DNA from: Gelatoporia subvermispora B
Lineage: Eukaryota > Basidiomycota > Agaricomycetes > Polyporales > Gelatoporiaceae
Direction: 5' to 3'
DNA length: 64,000 nucleotides
NCBI GenBank assembly: GCA_000320605.2
Contig: KB445796.1
Coordinates: forward strand, 1,848,955-1,912,954
Made by a program: the position numbers and the translations under genes. Each line of letters opens with the position of its first letter. Position 1 is the stretch's first letter. Below are positions 46,472-59,000 of the stretch, one piece after another. The notes under the pieces are model-generated. The model saw only the letters and a program-made list of their open reading frames with translations, made no database searches and was not told the origin of the DNA.

Positions 46472-48978
46472 CTAATACCCGGCGGCAATCCCGTTCTTTC
46501 TGGAATCACTTGCAGCTGTCAAGGACCGTCAGTCTAGGCATGTCCGAAGTTCAGGAACATGAGTCTCAAGACGCGTACCATAAATAACCCCGTCCTCTTG
46601 GACGACCGCCTGGACGACAGCAGCTATGCGATTAATATCCGACACTGCAATGGCAGTATCAGCGAGAAGAACATAGCAAGCACGCGTATAGGCTCGGTGA
46701 ATGGCGAAAACATGCGCACCAGTTACGTTATGCCCCTTCTCTCTGAGGCCATCCAGGATCATCCGAGAGTACACATCGTCCGCGTCAACGACGGACGGGA
46801 ATAGCTGGTCATGCAAGCGGCCGTACTCGACTGCCGCGCTGACGTCCATGCCCCATCCCAAGTTCAGGATGACTTGGAAGACCGAGCCGAAAATCCGCGA
46901 TCCTCCGGAGCCACCGATTGCGAGCCAGAAGGAGCCGTCTTCATGTTCGATAATTGTCGGAGTGGTGGATGATAGCGGGCGTTTGCCCGGCTCCGGATAG
47001 TTGTCTAGCGTACTCGGTAAGCAAAATTACGTCTCATGTACTTGACCATTCGCCAGCTCACATGGTGACGGCCATAGACCGAAGGCATTCGCAGTCCCAG
47101 GGGTTGAGAAATCGTCCATCTATAGGCTCTCCATGAGGCCTCGCTGAGGTTTACCTGTTCAAGGGACGGCGCACCTGGTCATTGAGTATAATGCCAGTCA
47201 CGGGGTCCAAAACTTGAGAACCAAATATTAGGTTGACTGTCGAAGTTAAAGCGACAGCCATCCCGTTCTTATCCACAGCGGAGGAGTGACTCTATCAAGA
47301 CATCTCACTTGAGCATATGACACTGTAGGCAGATTGAAGCGGACTTACCGTGCCGTGGTCTATCGGAACATCAAAGATTGGCTTGTAGTATTCTGGCGTG
47401 TGCGTCATGTCCTGTGTTGGAGATCAGATTGGTATATCTACATTGGATCAATGCCCCCTTGGGAGGCTGGGTTGAGAGAATACAACGTTCATTACGGACT
47501 CACATCAGTGATATTGTGAATTATGACGTCTCCGAACTTCTTTGTCGATATCTCGGCAATCCGCTGAGTGTCGTTGTTAAATGCGGGATCACAAACCCTT
47601 GTTCTGCAATTTTAGGTGAGTGGGAATGACCGCCACGTGTCAATTGGAGGTAGACTAACCTTGCCGCAAATCCGACTAGATAGAACAGTGAATGAAAAAC
47701 GGTGACGCATGCTCCATACCGACCAGCACTCACATTTCATGGCTTCTATGTATCTATGTGTGTTCATTAAGGTCCTTCCTTCGGCTTCGAGACCATCGTA
47801 ATGCTCCATCAGATTCAACATATGTAAGAGAACAGGCCCCGAAGTTGGAGCATGCGACGTGTAGACCTTCTTGCCACGATACGTGCCCTCCAGCGCACGA
47901 TTCACGTGTACTTTGTAGTTAGCAAGGTCTTCATGCATGAAAATCCCTCCCGTCTCATGAACTTTCTTGACTATGGAGTCTGCGATAGACCCCTGAACAC
48001 TCGTGTAAGTAAAACAGCGTATAGAGTCATCTTCATTCATACCTTATACAGCGCGTCTGCACCCTCGGCCGCAACAGCTTCGAGTGTACGCGAGAGGTTC
48101 ACTCGATATATCATCTCGCCCTCGCGCAGAAGGCGGCCCTCCGGGGCAAAGATCGCACCGTAATCGGGATTGTTTAGCATCAATGGCGAGAATAGCTATA
48201 ACAACGGCTGTTGACATTCTGCATTGTTCAGGAAGCACAATATGCGCACCTGAATGCGACGGGCAAGCTCAGTTGGGACCCTCCATCCGCGTGCAAGTTT
48301 GATGCTAGGCTGCACAAGGTCGCTCCAAGGCAGACTTCCCCATCGTTTGTGTGCCTCCTCGAGGCCGCGAAGTTCTCCGGGGACACCAACTGCCAGACCT
48401 CCGAACAGAGACTTCATTGGGTCGCTAACGTACATGGTGGTGTTTGCCAGCGCAGGAGCTACTTCACGGAAATCGATGGTGTAGACTTCCGAGGAGGCAT
48501 TTGGCGAAGACGGAGGTATGCGTATAGTCATGAATCCTCCTCCGCCAATGCCAGATCTATCATCTTATCAGAGGCGTGATCGCCGCCCGAACGAAGAGTG
48601 TACTGACGAGAACATATTGACAACGCCAATACACAATGTCGTGGCAATAATCGCATCCACCGCATTCCCACCAGCCTTCATCGCATCCACTCCGATAGTC
48701 GAGCATACCTCATTCTCGCTGGCGACGGCACCTTTGGTTGCCTCTACTATGTATGCCGGGTTCTGCGTATTGGACGGAGTCCGGCGACGTGTCGCGTCTG
48801 ATGACAGATTTCTCCAGTGAGGTAACGATACAAGGCCATTGTCAACGACCTGCACAATCAGAGCAAGAGTGCAGAGTCCTAGTAGAGCAGCCCGAGAAGC
48901 TCGCGAGAAGAACCGTCGCCGAGGTGCATAGTGCAGGGGTAGCTCCTCAGCACCTCCAGTGCTCGCGAACTTGGACAT
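46472..48978 (-). CDS. Gamma-glutamyltranspeptidase
   Basis: Self-processing enzyme that cleaves glutathione and transfers gamma-glutamyl groups, at the vacuole membrane or cell surface. ATG 48978 gives a short cytoplasmic part and one anchor helix (RAALLGLCTLALIVQVV). The large-subunit region reads AYIVEATKGAVASENEVCS, GVDAMKAGGNAVDAIIATTL, FMTIRIPPSS, and VYTIDFREVAPALA. Then come FGGLAVGVPGELRGLEEAH, SYASHAP-like VYTSHAPTSGPVLLHMLNLME and DMTHTPEYY. The small subunit begins at the nucleophilic Thr in HGTSHSSAVDKNGMAVALTST near 47.27 kb. SQVLDPVTGIILNDQMDDFS, RPLSSTTPTIIEHEDG and IGGSGGSRIFGSVFQV follow. The last two introns place the end at IYAASDSRKNGIAAGY (stop 46472-46474). Intact. Confidence 0.95.
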
Positions 48979-49778
48979 GGCGAGCCTTGAGGGAGGATGA
49001 CAAAGGTGCGAGATAACCTGGGAGCAGGTTCCGACCGTCCGGGATATACGGCGCGCACGCATGGCTCGCCAGCCGCCGCTGACGGCAGCGACTGTGTCGC
49101 GCCGGCGCGTCCATATCGAAAGACAGAGGGCAGCGAGCTTGACAACAGCGAGGAAACTGTGAAGTGTGCACTACGAGAGAACGGATTAAGCGAGCGTCGA
49201 AGCAACTTGTTATTATACTAAAGCCCTTTGATGCAACTCAGGCTTGCGTTTCGCCCGATCCCTATTGCGCCATCTGGCTCATAGATGTCTCAGCCTGCCT
49301 CACGGCGCTCATACACAAGAACAGCGATGGCTTCTAGCCATGTCTTGCCTGCTCAAACTCAATATCTAATTTTCTGCTCACCTCAAGCTCAAAAGTCTGC
49401 AATACTTCTTTCACCGGAGGCACAAGATATTGCCTCAGTTCTCTGTGAATGTTCATATCAACCAACTTATCGACGCATGTACATGATACAGCCAAAGTAG
49501 CATATAATTTGTGCGTGAGCCTATAGGATACTGGTCGAAACTTCAGGTGTTCTGTAGCTCTGCAAACCGCTGTACTCCTGCAAGCCGGCGAACGGTGCAA
49601 CCGTCGCGCAGCACGTTGGAACGGAGATTTCTTTGAGCGCTTAATCGGTGCCTCACGTGGATGCATGTCACGTGTTCATTACACGCGAGCGTGGAACGCC
49701 GGATTATTTGCCGCTGAATGTGGCGGAAGTCCGTTAAGAAGCTGTGAATTAGGTCTTAGTGACTGATATACTCTCGCC
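48979..49778. other. Divergent promoter region of GGT and mtTFB, 0.8 kb
   Basis: It contains two CACGTG boxes 15 bp apart close to the mtTFB start. Minus-strand open frames at about 49.3-49.7 kb (including a protein-like MNIHRELRQYLVPPV stretch) have no recognised family or clear gene model. Confidence 0.45.
49654..49674. promoter_or_regulatory. Pair of CACGTG E-boxes upstream of mtTFB
   Basis: CACGTG occurs at 49654-49659 and 49669-49674, about 105-125 bp before ATG 49779. This is the core site for Cbf1-type bHLH factors; a role in the mtTFB gene is inferred from position only. Confidence 0.4.
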
Positions 49779-51221
49779 ATGTCTTCTCTTCGACTTGCTC
49801 AACGCTACGCTCGCCATTTCCGGAGTTGTCTCTCGCGGTGCAATTCTACCGATGCATCAACACTGCAGATCCCCCCTCTACCCGACATCGATACTTGGAC
49901 TGAAGTGTTCCCTGTGGCTCTGACCGCGCAAAAGGAGAGAGTTCACCTCCGGAGGCCCGAGACTGCGGCAAAAGTGGCCGAGGCGTTTCTTTCTGATGAA
50001 GTTATGACAGAGGGGAGGCCAAAAGTCATTATAGAGGCATTTCCTGGTGAGGTCAACCTTTGATCACTTGGGTTATGCACACTCATCTGACATACAGGTC
50101 CCGGCGCGTTATCACGGGCACTGCTCCAGCTGGGACACTCTAAACTCCGCAAATTGATTATTCTTGAAGACTCGCCAGACTACACCACTTACTTGAAGGT
50201 GAGTTAGATGGGACCAAAATCGGCATCTTCCTTGACCTTCTGCGCAGGAGCTCGAGGCTGCAGACCCCCGAGTCACTGTGGTCCCGAAAAACGGATATGC
50301 ATGGGAAACATACACACATCTTGTGCAGTCAGGTTTATTGGATGACATTCAGGTTACACCTTGGGAAAGCGGACGTACGTTAGCTCCGAACAATGTTCCC
50401 CTTACTTCGCTCACATCGCAATTCACGCTAGTTCATCCTGAGTTGCACTTCGTCTCTCATCTACCCCAGTCTATCATGGGGGAGCAGCTGATTGCACAGT
50501 TCCTCCGCTGCATCCCAGAGCGTAGTTGGCTCTTCCATTACGGACGTGTACCTATGAGCGTTGTGATGGGCGAATGGGTTTGGCAGGTACGTTCGTAATG
50601 CCGCCTGTAACTTCAATGGTACCTCAAATCTGCTTAGCGAATGTCTGCCCCCGTAGGCAACAAAAATCGATGCAAACTCACTATCGTCACGGAGGCGACG
50701 ACGAAATCTGACATTTGCCTACCATTAACCGCTGTCCTTCCGTACGACACCCACTTCTACCCACCTGCAGTGAAGGGTGCCAGCCAGGAGAAACGTCCCG
50801 AGTCTCGTCGCTCGGGTCAGCCCATGCTGCCGGTCAATTTTGTTCCTCTCGCTGAGCCCGTGCGTCATTCGCAAGTAATGCCAACTTAGGTATCTGCACT
50901 AACATTCGATCTTTGGATTAGCCCGTTGGAAAGAACCTGGACAAATGGGATTTCATCCTTCGCCGATTGTTCGTGTTGAAGAGCACCCCTCTCAAACGAT
51001 GTATCGGCTCATTGGCTCCTGGCGCGAACACACTGCTCAAGTCGTTGGTTGATCCCTCGCTTCCTCCGGATGAGCAGGTGGACGTATCAAAACAGATTCG
51101 CTCGCTGACGCTACGGGACTGGGAGTTGATTGTCCGTGCTTTCGACAAATGGCCTTTCGCGCCCGTTGTGCGTACAGCTACTGGTACATCCCACTCTGCA
51201 TTGGCTGATATTGGGGACTAG
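49779..51221 (+). CDS. Mitochondrial transcription factor B (Mtf1/mtTFB, rRNA dimethylase-like)
   Basis: Initiation partner of the mitochondrial RNA polymerase, derived from the KsgA/Dim1 methyltransferase fold. ATG 49779 gives a basic presequence (MSSLRLAQRYARHFRSCLSR). The SAM-fold motif I reads VIIEAFPG, intron, PGALSRALLQLGHSKLRKLI; then LILED-like IILEDSPDYTTYLKELEAADPRV. Motif IV region: LHFVSHLPQSIMGEQLIAQFLRCIPERSWLFHYGRVPMSVVMGEWVW. The C-terminal helical domain contains LDKWDFILRRLFVLKSTPLKRCIGSLAPGA and ends with an Arg/Trp-containing helix (LTLRDWELIVRAFDKWPFAPVV). Stop at 51219-51221. Several small introns. The mitochondrial extension and fungal-style C-terminus favour Mtf1 over the ribosomal dimethylase. 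Confidence 0.85.
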
Positions 51222-51490
51222 GACTTGCAAATTGACCCTATGGTCGGCTTGAACCGGCATCTGACGGAGTCAAAATTGCGGCGGTAGTCTCACTGCTCCT
51301 GTGTGACCCATATTTCCGTATGTATTTGCAGACATTATATCACATTGCGCTATATTTAGAGTACCTCAAGTCGCACCAACCTCGACATCTAGTGCACGAG
51401 TTTGCGCTACTGGAGAAGGAGGCCATTCTATCGGTTCAGGGCTACCTGGTGTCTCCTAGAGGAATGGTTCAATACTAGCTGATAGACTGA
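51222..51490. other. Short intergenic, convergent
   Basis: Between the ends of mtTFB and Ctf4. Nothing recognised. Confidence 0.6.
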
Positions 51491-54400
51491 TCACGTTATG
51501 CTCACCGTCTCCCCATCGTTCATAGACTCATTCATTTCTGGGGTTTCTTGCACGAGCGACTCTTGCGTATCGTCTTGTACGTCACTCATAGCGACATCGG
51601 TGGTTTGTGTCTCACTGGCCCCACCATATTCCGTCGTTGCTTGTGATTCCTCCGCATCCGTAGGAGTCTTCTTCCTTGGTCGCCCTGGTGCTTTCTTCTC
51701 GGGTTCAGATGGTGGAGGGAGGCCGAATAGCGTGGTCTGCCGTCCTGCGGCCTTCTTCTCCTTGCCTTTGCCTTTCGCAGCAGCTGCGCTCGCAAGATAT
51801 TCGACACATCGTCAGCCACGAAGTGTTGCCCAAACGCACCTTTCGTCTTGTTCGTTTCTACGGCATCGACTTTTGCAAAGAAGCTGTCGCTCTTGTGCAG
51901 CGATTTACTCGCGTCAACTGTCTTCGCAAATGGACTCCGACCATTGTCCTGACCCGCCTTGCGCGCGAAGGGATTACCTCGCGGGCGCTCCACGGGGGTG
52001 TCGATGGCTCTCCTCTTTGTGCTAATGTCCACGCTGTACGACTGGGATTCAACGTCTGTATCCTCTTCCGGCCGCTTCCTTTTGCTGTCAGATGGTGATC
52101 CGTATGAATGATCATTCATCGAGTAATCACCACCGAAGCTCGACTCGAGGTCTGTGTCTGCAGAGTAAGCGTTGCTCGCAGCACTTCTCGACCCGCCGGC
52201 GGTCTTCGATGTATCCGGAGCAGGAGTGGCACGTTCCAGGCCGGGTCTGTGTCTAGCAGGTGGAGGCTGGAAATCCTGGAACGGCTTAGGTCGGCGTGGC
52301 TCAGCGACCACGATTCGAGCGGCCGGCACGGCTGCGAACTCCCTCGCGCGCTGTCTCCGCTTGTCCCGAGCCTCTTCCAGACGGTCGGCCGCCTCGCGCT
52401 CTTCCTTGATCATCTCCATCTTTTCTTGAAGACCCACGAGATGGTAGAACGCAGCCACCTTGATCGCCACGTCGATCGATGCAGCGTGGTGTATCAGTCG
52501 TGTGAGGTCGAGCGCGCGAGCGAGGCGATCGCCCTTGCAAGCGCTCTGGATCAGTTTGATGAGCTCTTTGTCAAGGGCGAGCTCTCGCTTCGCAATGTCG
52601 TCTGTAGTAAGCTCGTCGTCGCCAAGGCTGTCGCGGATGATATCCAACAGCATAGTCTCGCGCGCGTAGCTGGATGAAAAATATTACTTGAAGGCGGACA
52701 TCAGAGCCGTTGTATGCACTCACACTTCCTCGAGCGATCCGTCAGCAGTGCCTGTACGTTTGAAGGGCAGACGTATTGGGAGCTCTTGGATGAGTGGTCT
52801 GGGGAAGCTCGGGTACTCTTGCCTTCCCTGCGGGCGGTTTAGTCAACCTTGACGTGAAGAAAATGCCGAAAACGGACCTTCAAGATGAGGCACATGAGAA
52901 TGTCACCTGCTACCCCCACCAGCCAGTAAGACTCCTGCTTGCCTTCCCGACGCTCAAGATCATTTGTATTGAGTATTCGTGTCCAGGTGGCGGCGAATTG
53001 GAGCCTATATCTCGGAAGTATATTCAAGACACCCGAGGAATCGTAAATAGCCGGTGCCTATGACTGGATTAGTCGTGGGGAGAGCAAAGGAAAAACGAAT
53101 ACGCACACCCTCCTCCGTGATGCCTACCCACTTCAAGGTATGTCGTTTCGGAATTGGTAGCGAGTCTTTCTGCAACAAGCAGAAGTCGTCAAACTTGATG
53201 AGGCGTCCAGTGAGGTTCTGTGAACCTGCCATCCAACGTTCAGAGAAACACATTATACGAAAGCGATCAACATACCGTCCATGGTCGTGGCACCGTCACG
53301 ATAGACAACGAATACCCACTCAGGGCCCGCGATCATCGTCACGTAATCACCCTGCAAGCTCAGACAGCACCGCTCGATCCCTGTCCCACTCAAGAAGATG
53401 AGTTCGTTGTCACTAGTTGCAACGACGACATTTCCATAGCCCAACAGGTCGGCCTCTGACTTGTCACGGAGCGACTTCGTGGGAGGTGGTCCGCCTGCCG
53501 AAACACCCAGGACCCGCGTGCCTTTGGGCAGCTCATATTGCCATTCCCCTTGGGCGGCCCATGCGCCATACGGCTTGTATAGGACATGTGCCGGATGCTC
53601 GTTCTCCGGCTGGCATGCGTACGCTGCACCCCGTTCGCCTACGACATGCGACATTAGCATCGGCTAATATGCCGGAAGCCAGAACCCTACCTAGTGAAGC
53701 GAGGTCGTATTTGAAGTGGTCCGTGAAATGGTAGCTTTTGCGCGCAGATTTATCGTGGAACTCGACGTTCACTATGTGATGGGTGTCTTGATCCGTAACC
53801 TCGATGACTCCAATCATGTTGTATGCTGCAGGGACAGTTGGTGAGGTCAAATGACACACACCACTCATCACATTACTGACCAAGATATCGCTTCTTGTTC
53901 GCCATCGGTGTTGCGCCTGGTTGAAACGGAGGCTGCGCCTTCGTCACACTCACTGGACAAACGGCTCGTCCAGCTCATCTACATGATCTCTGTCTCAGTC
54001 ACTCACCCATTTCTCTCACCCCGTCTTTCGCACCCCACCTCTTAGCCTCGCTGTCGTCATCTGCCATCCCTCCGCCCAAGTCGTCCAGAATCCAGTCATC
54101 ATTGTCCAGTTCCGCCGCTACATCTTCGTCGAGGTCGACGTCATCGACCGCTACAGCAGTCTTCTCTCCTTCTGGGTCATCAAAAAGAGTCGGAGTCGTT
54201 TTCCGCTTCCCGACGAGTGTCGTGGTCGCCGAGCCGGGTGCGAGCTTGACTGGATCTGGTGAGGTGGCGGGAATGGGTTCTGGCCAACGGTGGAAGACAC
54301 CATCCGCATCGGTCCATGCGAGGAGATTCTGAGACGGCGAGAACGCCATCTGAAGGACGGGCGCAGTCAGCGCGTTCTGGAACCTAACCCCAACTCAGCG

Positions 54401-55578
54401 GGTCTCGACATGAGCAACAGTTGCTCACGCACCTGAAGAGCATGCGACGGGTCTGGGTTGACCAGATGAATATGCCTGATTGGCAGGCAGAAGCCAGGTA
54501 GACACCGTTCTTCGACAGAGCAAGTGCCGTGACGGCGCCCGAGCAGGCATCGTCGCTGAATGTCGCCGATCTCAACCAGTCGTTTCTTGAGATGGACACA
54601 ATCTCTGTCTCTCAAAGTCAGGGGTGTCTACCAAATGACGGATACAGCTGCAACGGACCGTGGGCCTTCGTCGCAACGTAGAAATGCTGCCCAGAAGTGT
54701 GCCATACCGCTGAACAGTCATGACCAAACTCTGAAGAACTGAGACTATGTTAGTTTCAGTATCACTCGTGATGATGAATTGGACCCACTCTGGATTGGAA
54801 ACAGCAGGGATGAGGCCATCCAGGATCTTCTCCTGCTTCGGTTCACTCCCCGACACGTCCCAAACAATGACCTTTCCGTCTGAACTGCAAGTCGCCTTCA
54901 AAACTTCAGCACAGGGTTTAGGTTGACCAAGAGGATACACACAAGGAGGGATCCGGAAGGATGCCATGTCGCGCTGCGTACAGCTTTGGTGTGTCCCTTG
55001 AGAAGGGTGATATTCGTGGTTTCGTGTATGTCAATGAGCTTAACGTCTGGTTCGCTGAACACTTTCGTCAATCATTAATTTATAGATGAGTACTTCAATA
55101 CCCACTCCGACGTCACTGCAATCCTCTTGCCCTTTGGGTCTACAGCCACATCACGGATTGCCACGCCATGAGCGCTGGTAACGTTGCCATCCAGCTGTGG
55201 TTCTCCATTGCTGTAGTCTTTGTTGTACTGCCTGACTTCTGAATCTACACTCCCGGTGAAGAAGTATTCGTGCTACGGAGACGCAAATTAGCCTCGGTCG
55301 ATTCTGCGGAATGGGGACGCACCGAGGTTGCGAGCGCGGTAATACCCTCGGCGGCATCGAGTGCAACGTCCGGCTCTTGGTCTGAGCCCTTGTCTGTGCG
55401 GAATATGCGCACAAGCGAATCGGATCCTCCTGTATAGACGCGTCTGATACGCCATGAATCCCCATGCGCGACTCGGACAGCGGGCGCAGGTACTCACGAG
55501 CCGTCACGCGCGAATGCTAGACATGTGTATCCTGGCGCATGCGCCGAGTTCACCATATGCTTGTGTTTGTCTTCCATC
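51491..55578 (-). CDS. Replisome adaptor Ctf4/Mcl1/And-1 (WD40 + SepB domain)
   Basis: Trimeric hub linking the CMG helicase to polymerase alpha at the fork. ATG 55578 gives [27 protein letters not shown] and an N-terminal WD40 propeller: [24 protein letters not shown]-type blades, WSTPKLWS-like [10 protein letters not shown] near 54.87 kb, [12 protein letters not shown] near 54.48 kb, and [16 protein letters not shown] near 54.33 kb. An acidic linker ([18 protein letters not shown]) leads to the SepB/Mcl1-mid domain: [62 protein letters not shown] and [21 protein letters not shown]. The helical bundle ([21 protein letters not shown] and [21 protein letters not shown]) and a disordered tail follow. 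The final intron joins to [24 protein letters not shown]. Stop 51491-51493. Many introns. Confidence 0.93.
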
Positions 55579-55672
55579 GTGCGTACTCTCGATCAATATG
55601 AACAAGTAGGACGGGCGAGAGAATGAGCAGGTCGCTTGGGTGTGGGTTTGGGAGGATTCAAGAGACGCCCAG

Positions 55673-55739
55673 ACGCGTCGGCGCGTGAGATGAGACGCGA
55701 AAGATCACGCATCACGCGCTTTGAGCGCGCGTAACGCGT
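55673..55739. promoter_or_regulatory. Cluster of G1/S-type boxes upstream of Ctf4
   Basis: ACGCGT at 55673-55678 and 55734-55739, with CGCGAAA at about 55696-55702 between, 95-160 bp upstream of the Ctf4 ATG. These match MBF (ACGCGT) and SBF (CNCGAAA) cores known from yeasts. Single ACGCGT boxes are expected by chance every few kb here, so only the clustering and the gene's role give support. Confidence 0.5.
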
Positions 55740-55795
55740 AACACCTGCTTGGTGCCAATTTCCCGCGGTATGACCTGGCATAATGCCGCGCAAGC

Positions 55796-55803
55796 GCGGC
55801 AGG
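55796..55803. repeat. Target-site duplication, left copy (GCGGCAGG)
   Basis: Identical to 61382-61389, directly outside the inverted repeats of the 5.6-kb element. Confidence 0.85.
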
Positions 55804-55841
55804 CAAGAGGGGTGCGGAATTTGAACGCCAGACACCCACTT
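55804..55841 (+). repeat. Left terminal inverted repeat
   Basis: Starts CAAGAGGGGTGCGGAA. Pairs with 61344-61381 on the opposite strand; the outer 16 bp are identical and 15 of the next 22 match. Confidence 0.85.
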
Positions 55842-56098
55842 CCCAAATTTCGGGGACCCCGAGGACCCGGGGTACCCCCCCCTCCCCCCCTTCCTTCCTT
55901 ATCGAGCGAAGCCGAATGAATGCCATGCAGATATGAAAGCCACACGAAGGCCACCTAAGGCCACCGCGACGCGTCCACGACGCGTCCTGCGCAGCACCCT
56001 CTTTCCATGTGTCTACACAAGCCTGACGCGCTCGCTCAGCAAACAGACTCTGTTAACGTCCCCTGCTGTAGTATTAGGTACTTGAAATCATATCAAAT

Positions 56099-59000
56099 TT
56101 ACTCTATTCGCCTCTTCTTTGTGCTTCTCGACGTGCTCGCCCCGCAACTCGTAGGTGCTCGCCCCCGTTTGCTGCCTTTCGATCTGCTGTTCATGACCAG
56201 TGCCTCGTCTGCCGGCGGCATACTCTTTGGTGGAATCTTCTCCGGAGGAATTCCAATCAGTCGCTCCTCTTCTTCAGTCACCAACATTACTTGTGACAGA
56301 TCGATTGGAAGCGGAATTCCATGCTGATTCGACTCGTCTACAACATACTCTGGGTGGTGAGTACGAATATGCTCTGGCATGCTATACTTCCAGACTGCTG
56401 TAATCATGCCATTGTTAGCCGTTCTACGAGTCGGACAGTCGGCTATTGTGCATATGATTGGCACGTTGGTGCTTCGCGAGGTCACAGTTGAGCGTAGTGC
56501 GGGCTGATAATGGAATTTATGGTAATGTCGACACCTTGAGTAGGCTTGCGGCTTTGAACCCTTTGTCAGGAAGACCTCTGAGCATGCTGTGATTCCAGAA
56601 CGTCTGCAGAATCCACAAGGCATTGTGTCACCAACCTAGAAGCAGTCAGTGACATCTCAATGACCACTTAGCTCAACATGCTCACTGTTTTTTCAAGCTT
56701 CTCCGGCACCTGTCTCATTGACTTGAGAATATGTTGCCCCACAAGGCTCAGCCCGTCATGCTTCTGAATCTTCTCACATAGTTTCGCCATCAGGATAGTC
56801 ATGTCGTCTGTCGCGATAGCCCAAGTGACTCCGTATTCCTCAATTCTCGCGCATTCTCTAATCTCAGGTTGGTCATGAAGCGGTAGGGCACGGGGATTGA
56901 TTGGCTGGCACAAGTGGGCAGCAACCTTGACCGTGAGCATTTTTCTCGCCATCTTGCCTGTTGTCGTTGATGTGGGATTGACTGTTGACATATTCGCCTT
57001 GATGAACTCGCCATCCCAGAACCAGAATGAGCACGACTCCCAATCTGCCTAGTCAACCTCAGCAGAAGCTCCAGGATCATGGCTTTCTGGAATCTTGTCC
57101 TGTGTTACGACTTCGTTCTCGCCTCTCTGGACCATCCGCATTCGCATGACTTGTCCAGTGAGTTTGGTACTTGTCGCTGGTAAGGCCAAACTTTGACCAT
57201 CGACATATTGCAGATGGGTGTTCTTCTGTTCAATCTCGATACATTTCAAGATGGCCAGAGCCACGATCCTATCCGATACAATCATAGTTGTGAATAGATC
57301 ACTAACCATAAATGTATTGGCGTCCACAATAGTATCCTCGTTGAGGGTTCGTGGCTTGATGTCCGCCGTATATCCACGCACCCGGAATGTGCGCTCGTGA
57401 GATTTGCGTGCCCACTCTGGTGTGATGATGAGTCGACAGATTGATGCCTTGTGGATCTTCTTCCCTGAAACATTAAGCCAAGAATCAGGGGAGTGCACAT
57501 TAGGAGGTGAGGGAAGGTTATGATCTGCGTATTGAAGATCATCAAGACAATCCTCGATATCAATGCCCTTCTCATTGGAATCAGGTGTTACTTGGGTCAA
57601 AATAGCTTGCACGTCGTCATCATCAGCTGTGCATATCATTCCGGCCATTGGTGATAGATCACTATTGACGTTTGTGGCCGCTTCTTTGACCGTGTGCAGA
57701 GCATTGCGGTTCGCATCATCGCTTGCATCCGTGTTGAGCAAGGTGGTTCTGCCTATTGATGATGCATTTGGATCTTTCTCGCATGACCGATCGTATTCAT
57801 TCGAGACGCCAGGATACTTACCATCACCAAATGGCCGTAGCATGTCCAGTGTGAGAGTATGATCGAACAACAATGCAAAATCAATATTAATACGGATTTC
57901 CTCCAGGACCGCACTTGCTGCTGCTTTCCCGGATGCCCATGCTGATTGCAGATTGACGCTGTCGGCCTTGACACAACCCTGCCACGACTCGGGATTTAGG
58001 TGATCAATATGCTCGGTTCGCGTGACCTTGAGGTGTCGATGTCCTGAGTCTAGTTCCGGGTGCCTTGTGAAGACTGCATCAAGGTCAATGGCAGCGGCCA
58101 GATGCTCTGCAAGCTGCTTGAATGTGAAGTTTGGATTGTGTGCGCCTTGCATTCTGACTCGCCCAAACAAGTTCTCGAGACGGTCATCGCCAGTCCAGAA
58201 GAGATAGAACGGTTGAGTACCATCTAAATCCTGCTGCTTCGCGATACAGAACATAATGTTCTTGACCGTGGTCTGTGTGTCCCCATACAGCTGGTGAGGC
58301 ATGAAGCTTACACCGTAAGCACGGAACAGTACCAATGCCATATGCGCATATTTGCTCAGTGAAACCACTTGCTGCGACAGGTTCCAAGTAGGTTGAATGA
58401 AGGGGTCCATGAATGATGCAACCATTTCCCCAATGATCCCGATAATACGTCTCTCGTGAAGCTCGGTGGGCGAGCAATCCTTGTTAGGAAGAGAAGGAAC
58501 TGAAGAGATGGCCTTCAGGAAGCTAATCGCTCGAGGGACATCTTGTGCATCCGCGGGATTGAGAAGGCGTTAGATGTCGAGCTCAGAAAGCTCAGGATGG
58601 TACCGAAGGTGCGCTGCGAGGATCTCATGATTGATGACAGTTTCCCCTACTATGATGCCTTGCATTGTGCGCAGGAGACGGCCGAATCCTGTTAAATAGA
58701 GGATTAGAGTTGTCACATCAATGTCAACAATGCCACGTACGTTTCACTAAGTGTTTCCAGTCAAAGTCTGCCGTAATGTCATTGTCGCCCATACAGAGAT
58801 TCAGCCCAGGCATGCGTCCAAGATACTTGTGAAGAAAATGACCTTCACCGACCTCGTGCTTCATGAAAAGCTGATAGACCATTGCGCGACGTCCAGCATC
58901 GCCATCCAAAGCAAAGGACCATATAGGTCCGACTTCGTGAGCATAATGGTCATGCCAGCAGTCAAGAACTTGAGCCAGAAGTTCTGCGGACCTCTGTGGT

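Noticed and set aside
51236..51300. GGTTCAAGCC on the minus strand resembling a tRNA B-box
   Set aside because: Flanking bases do not form a cloverleaf.
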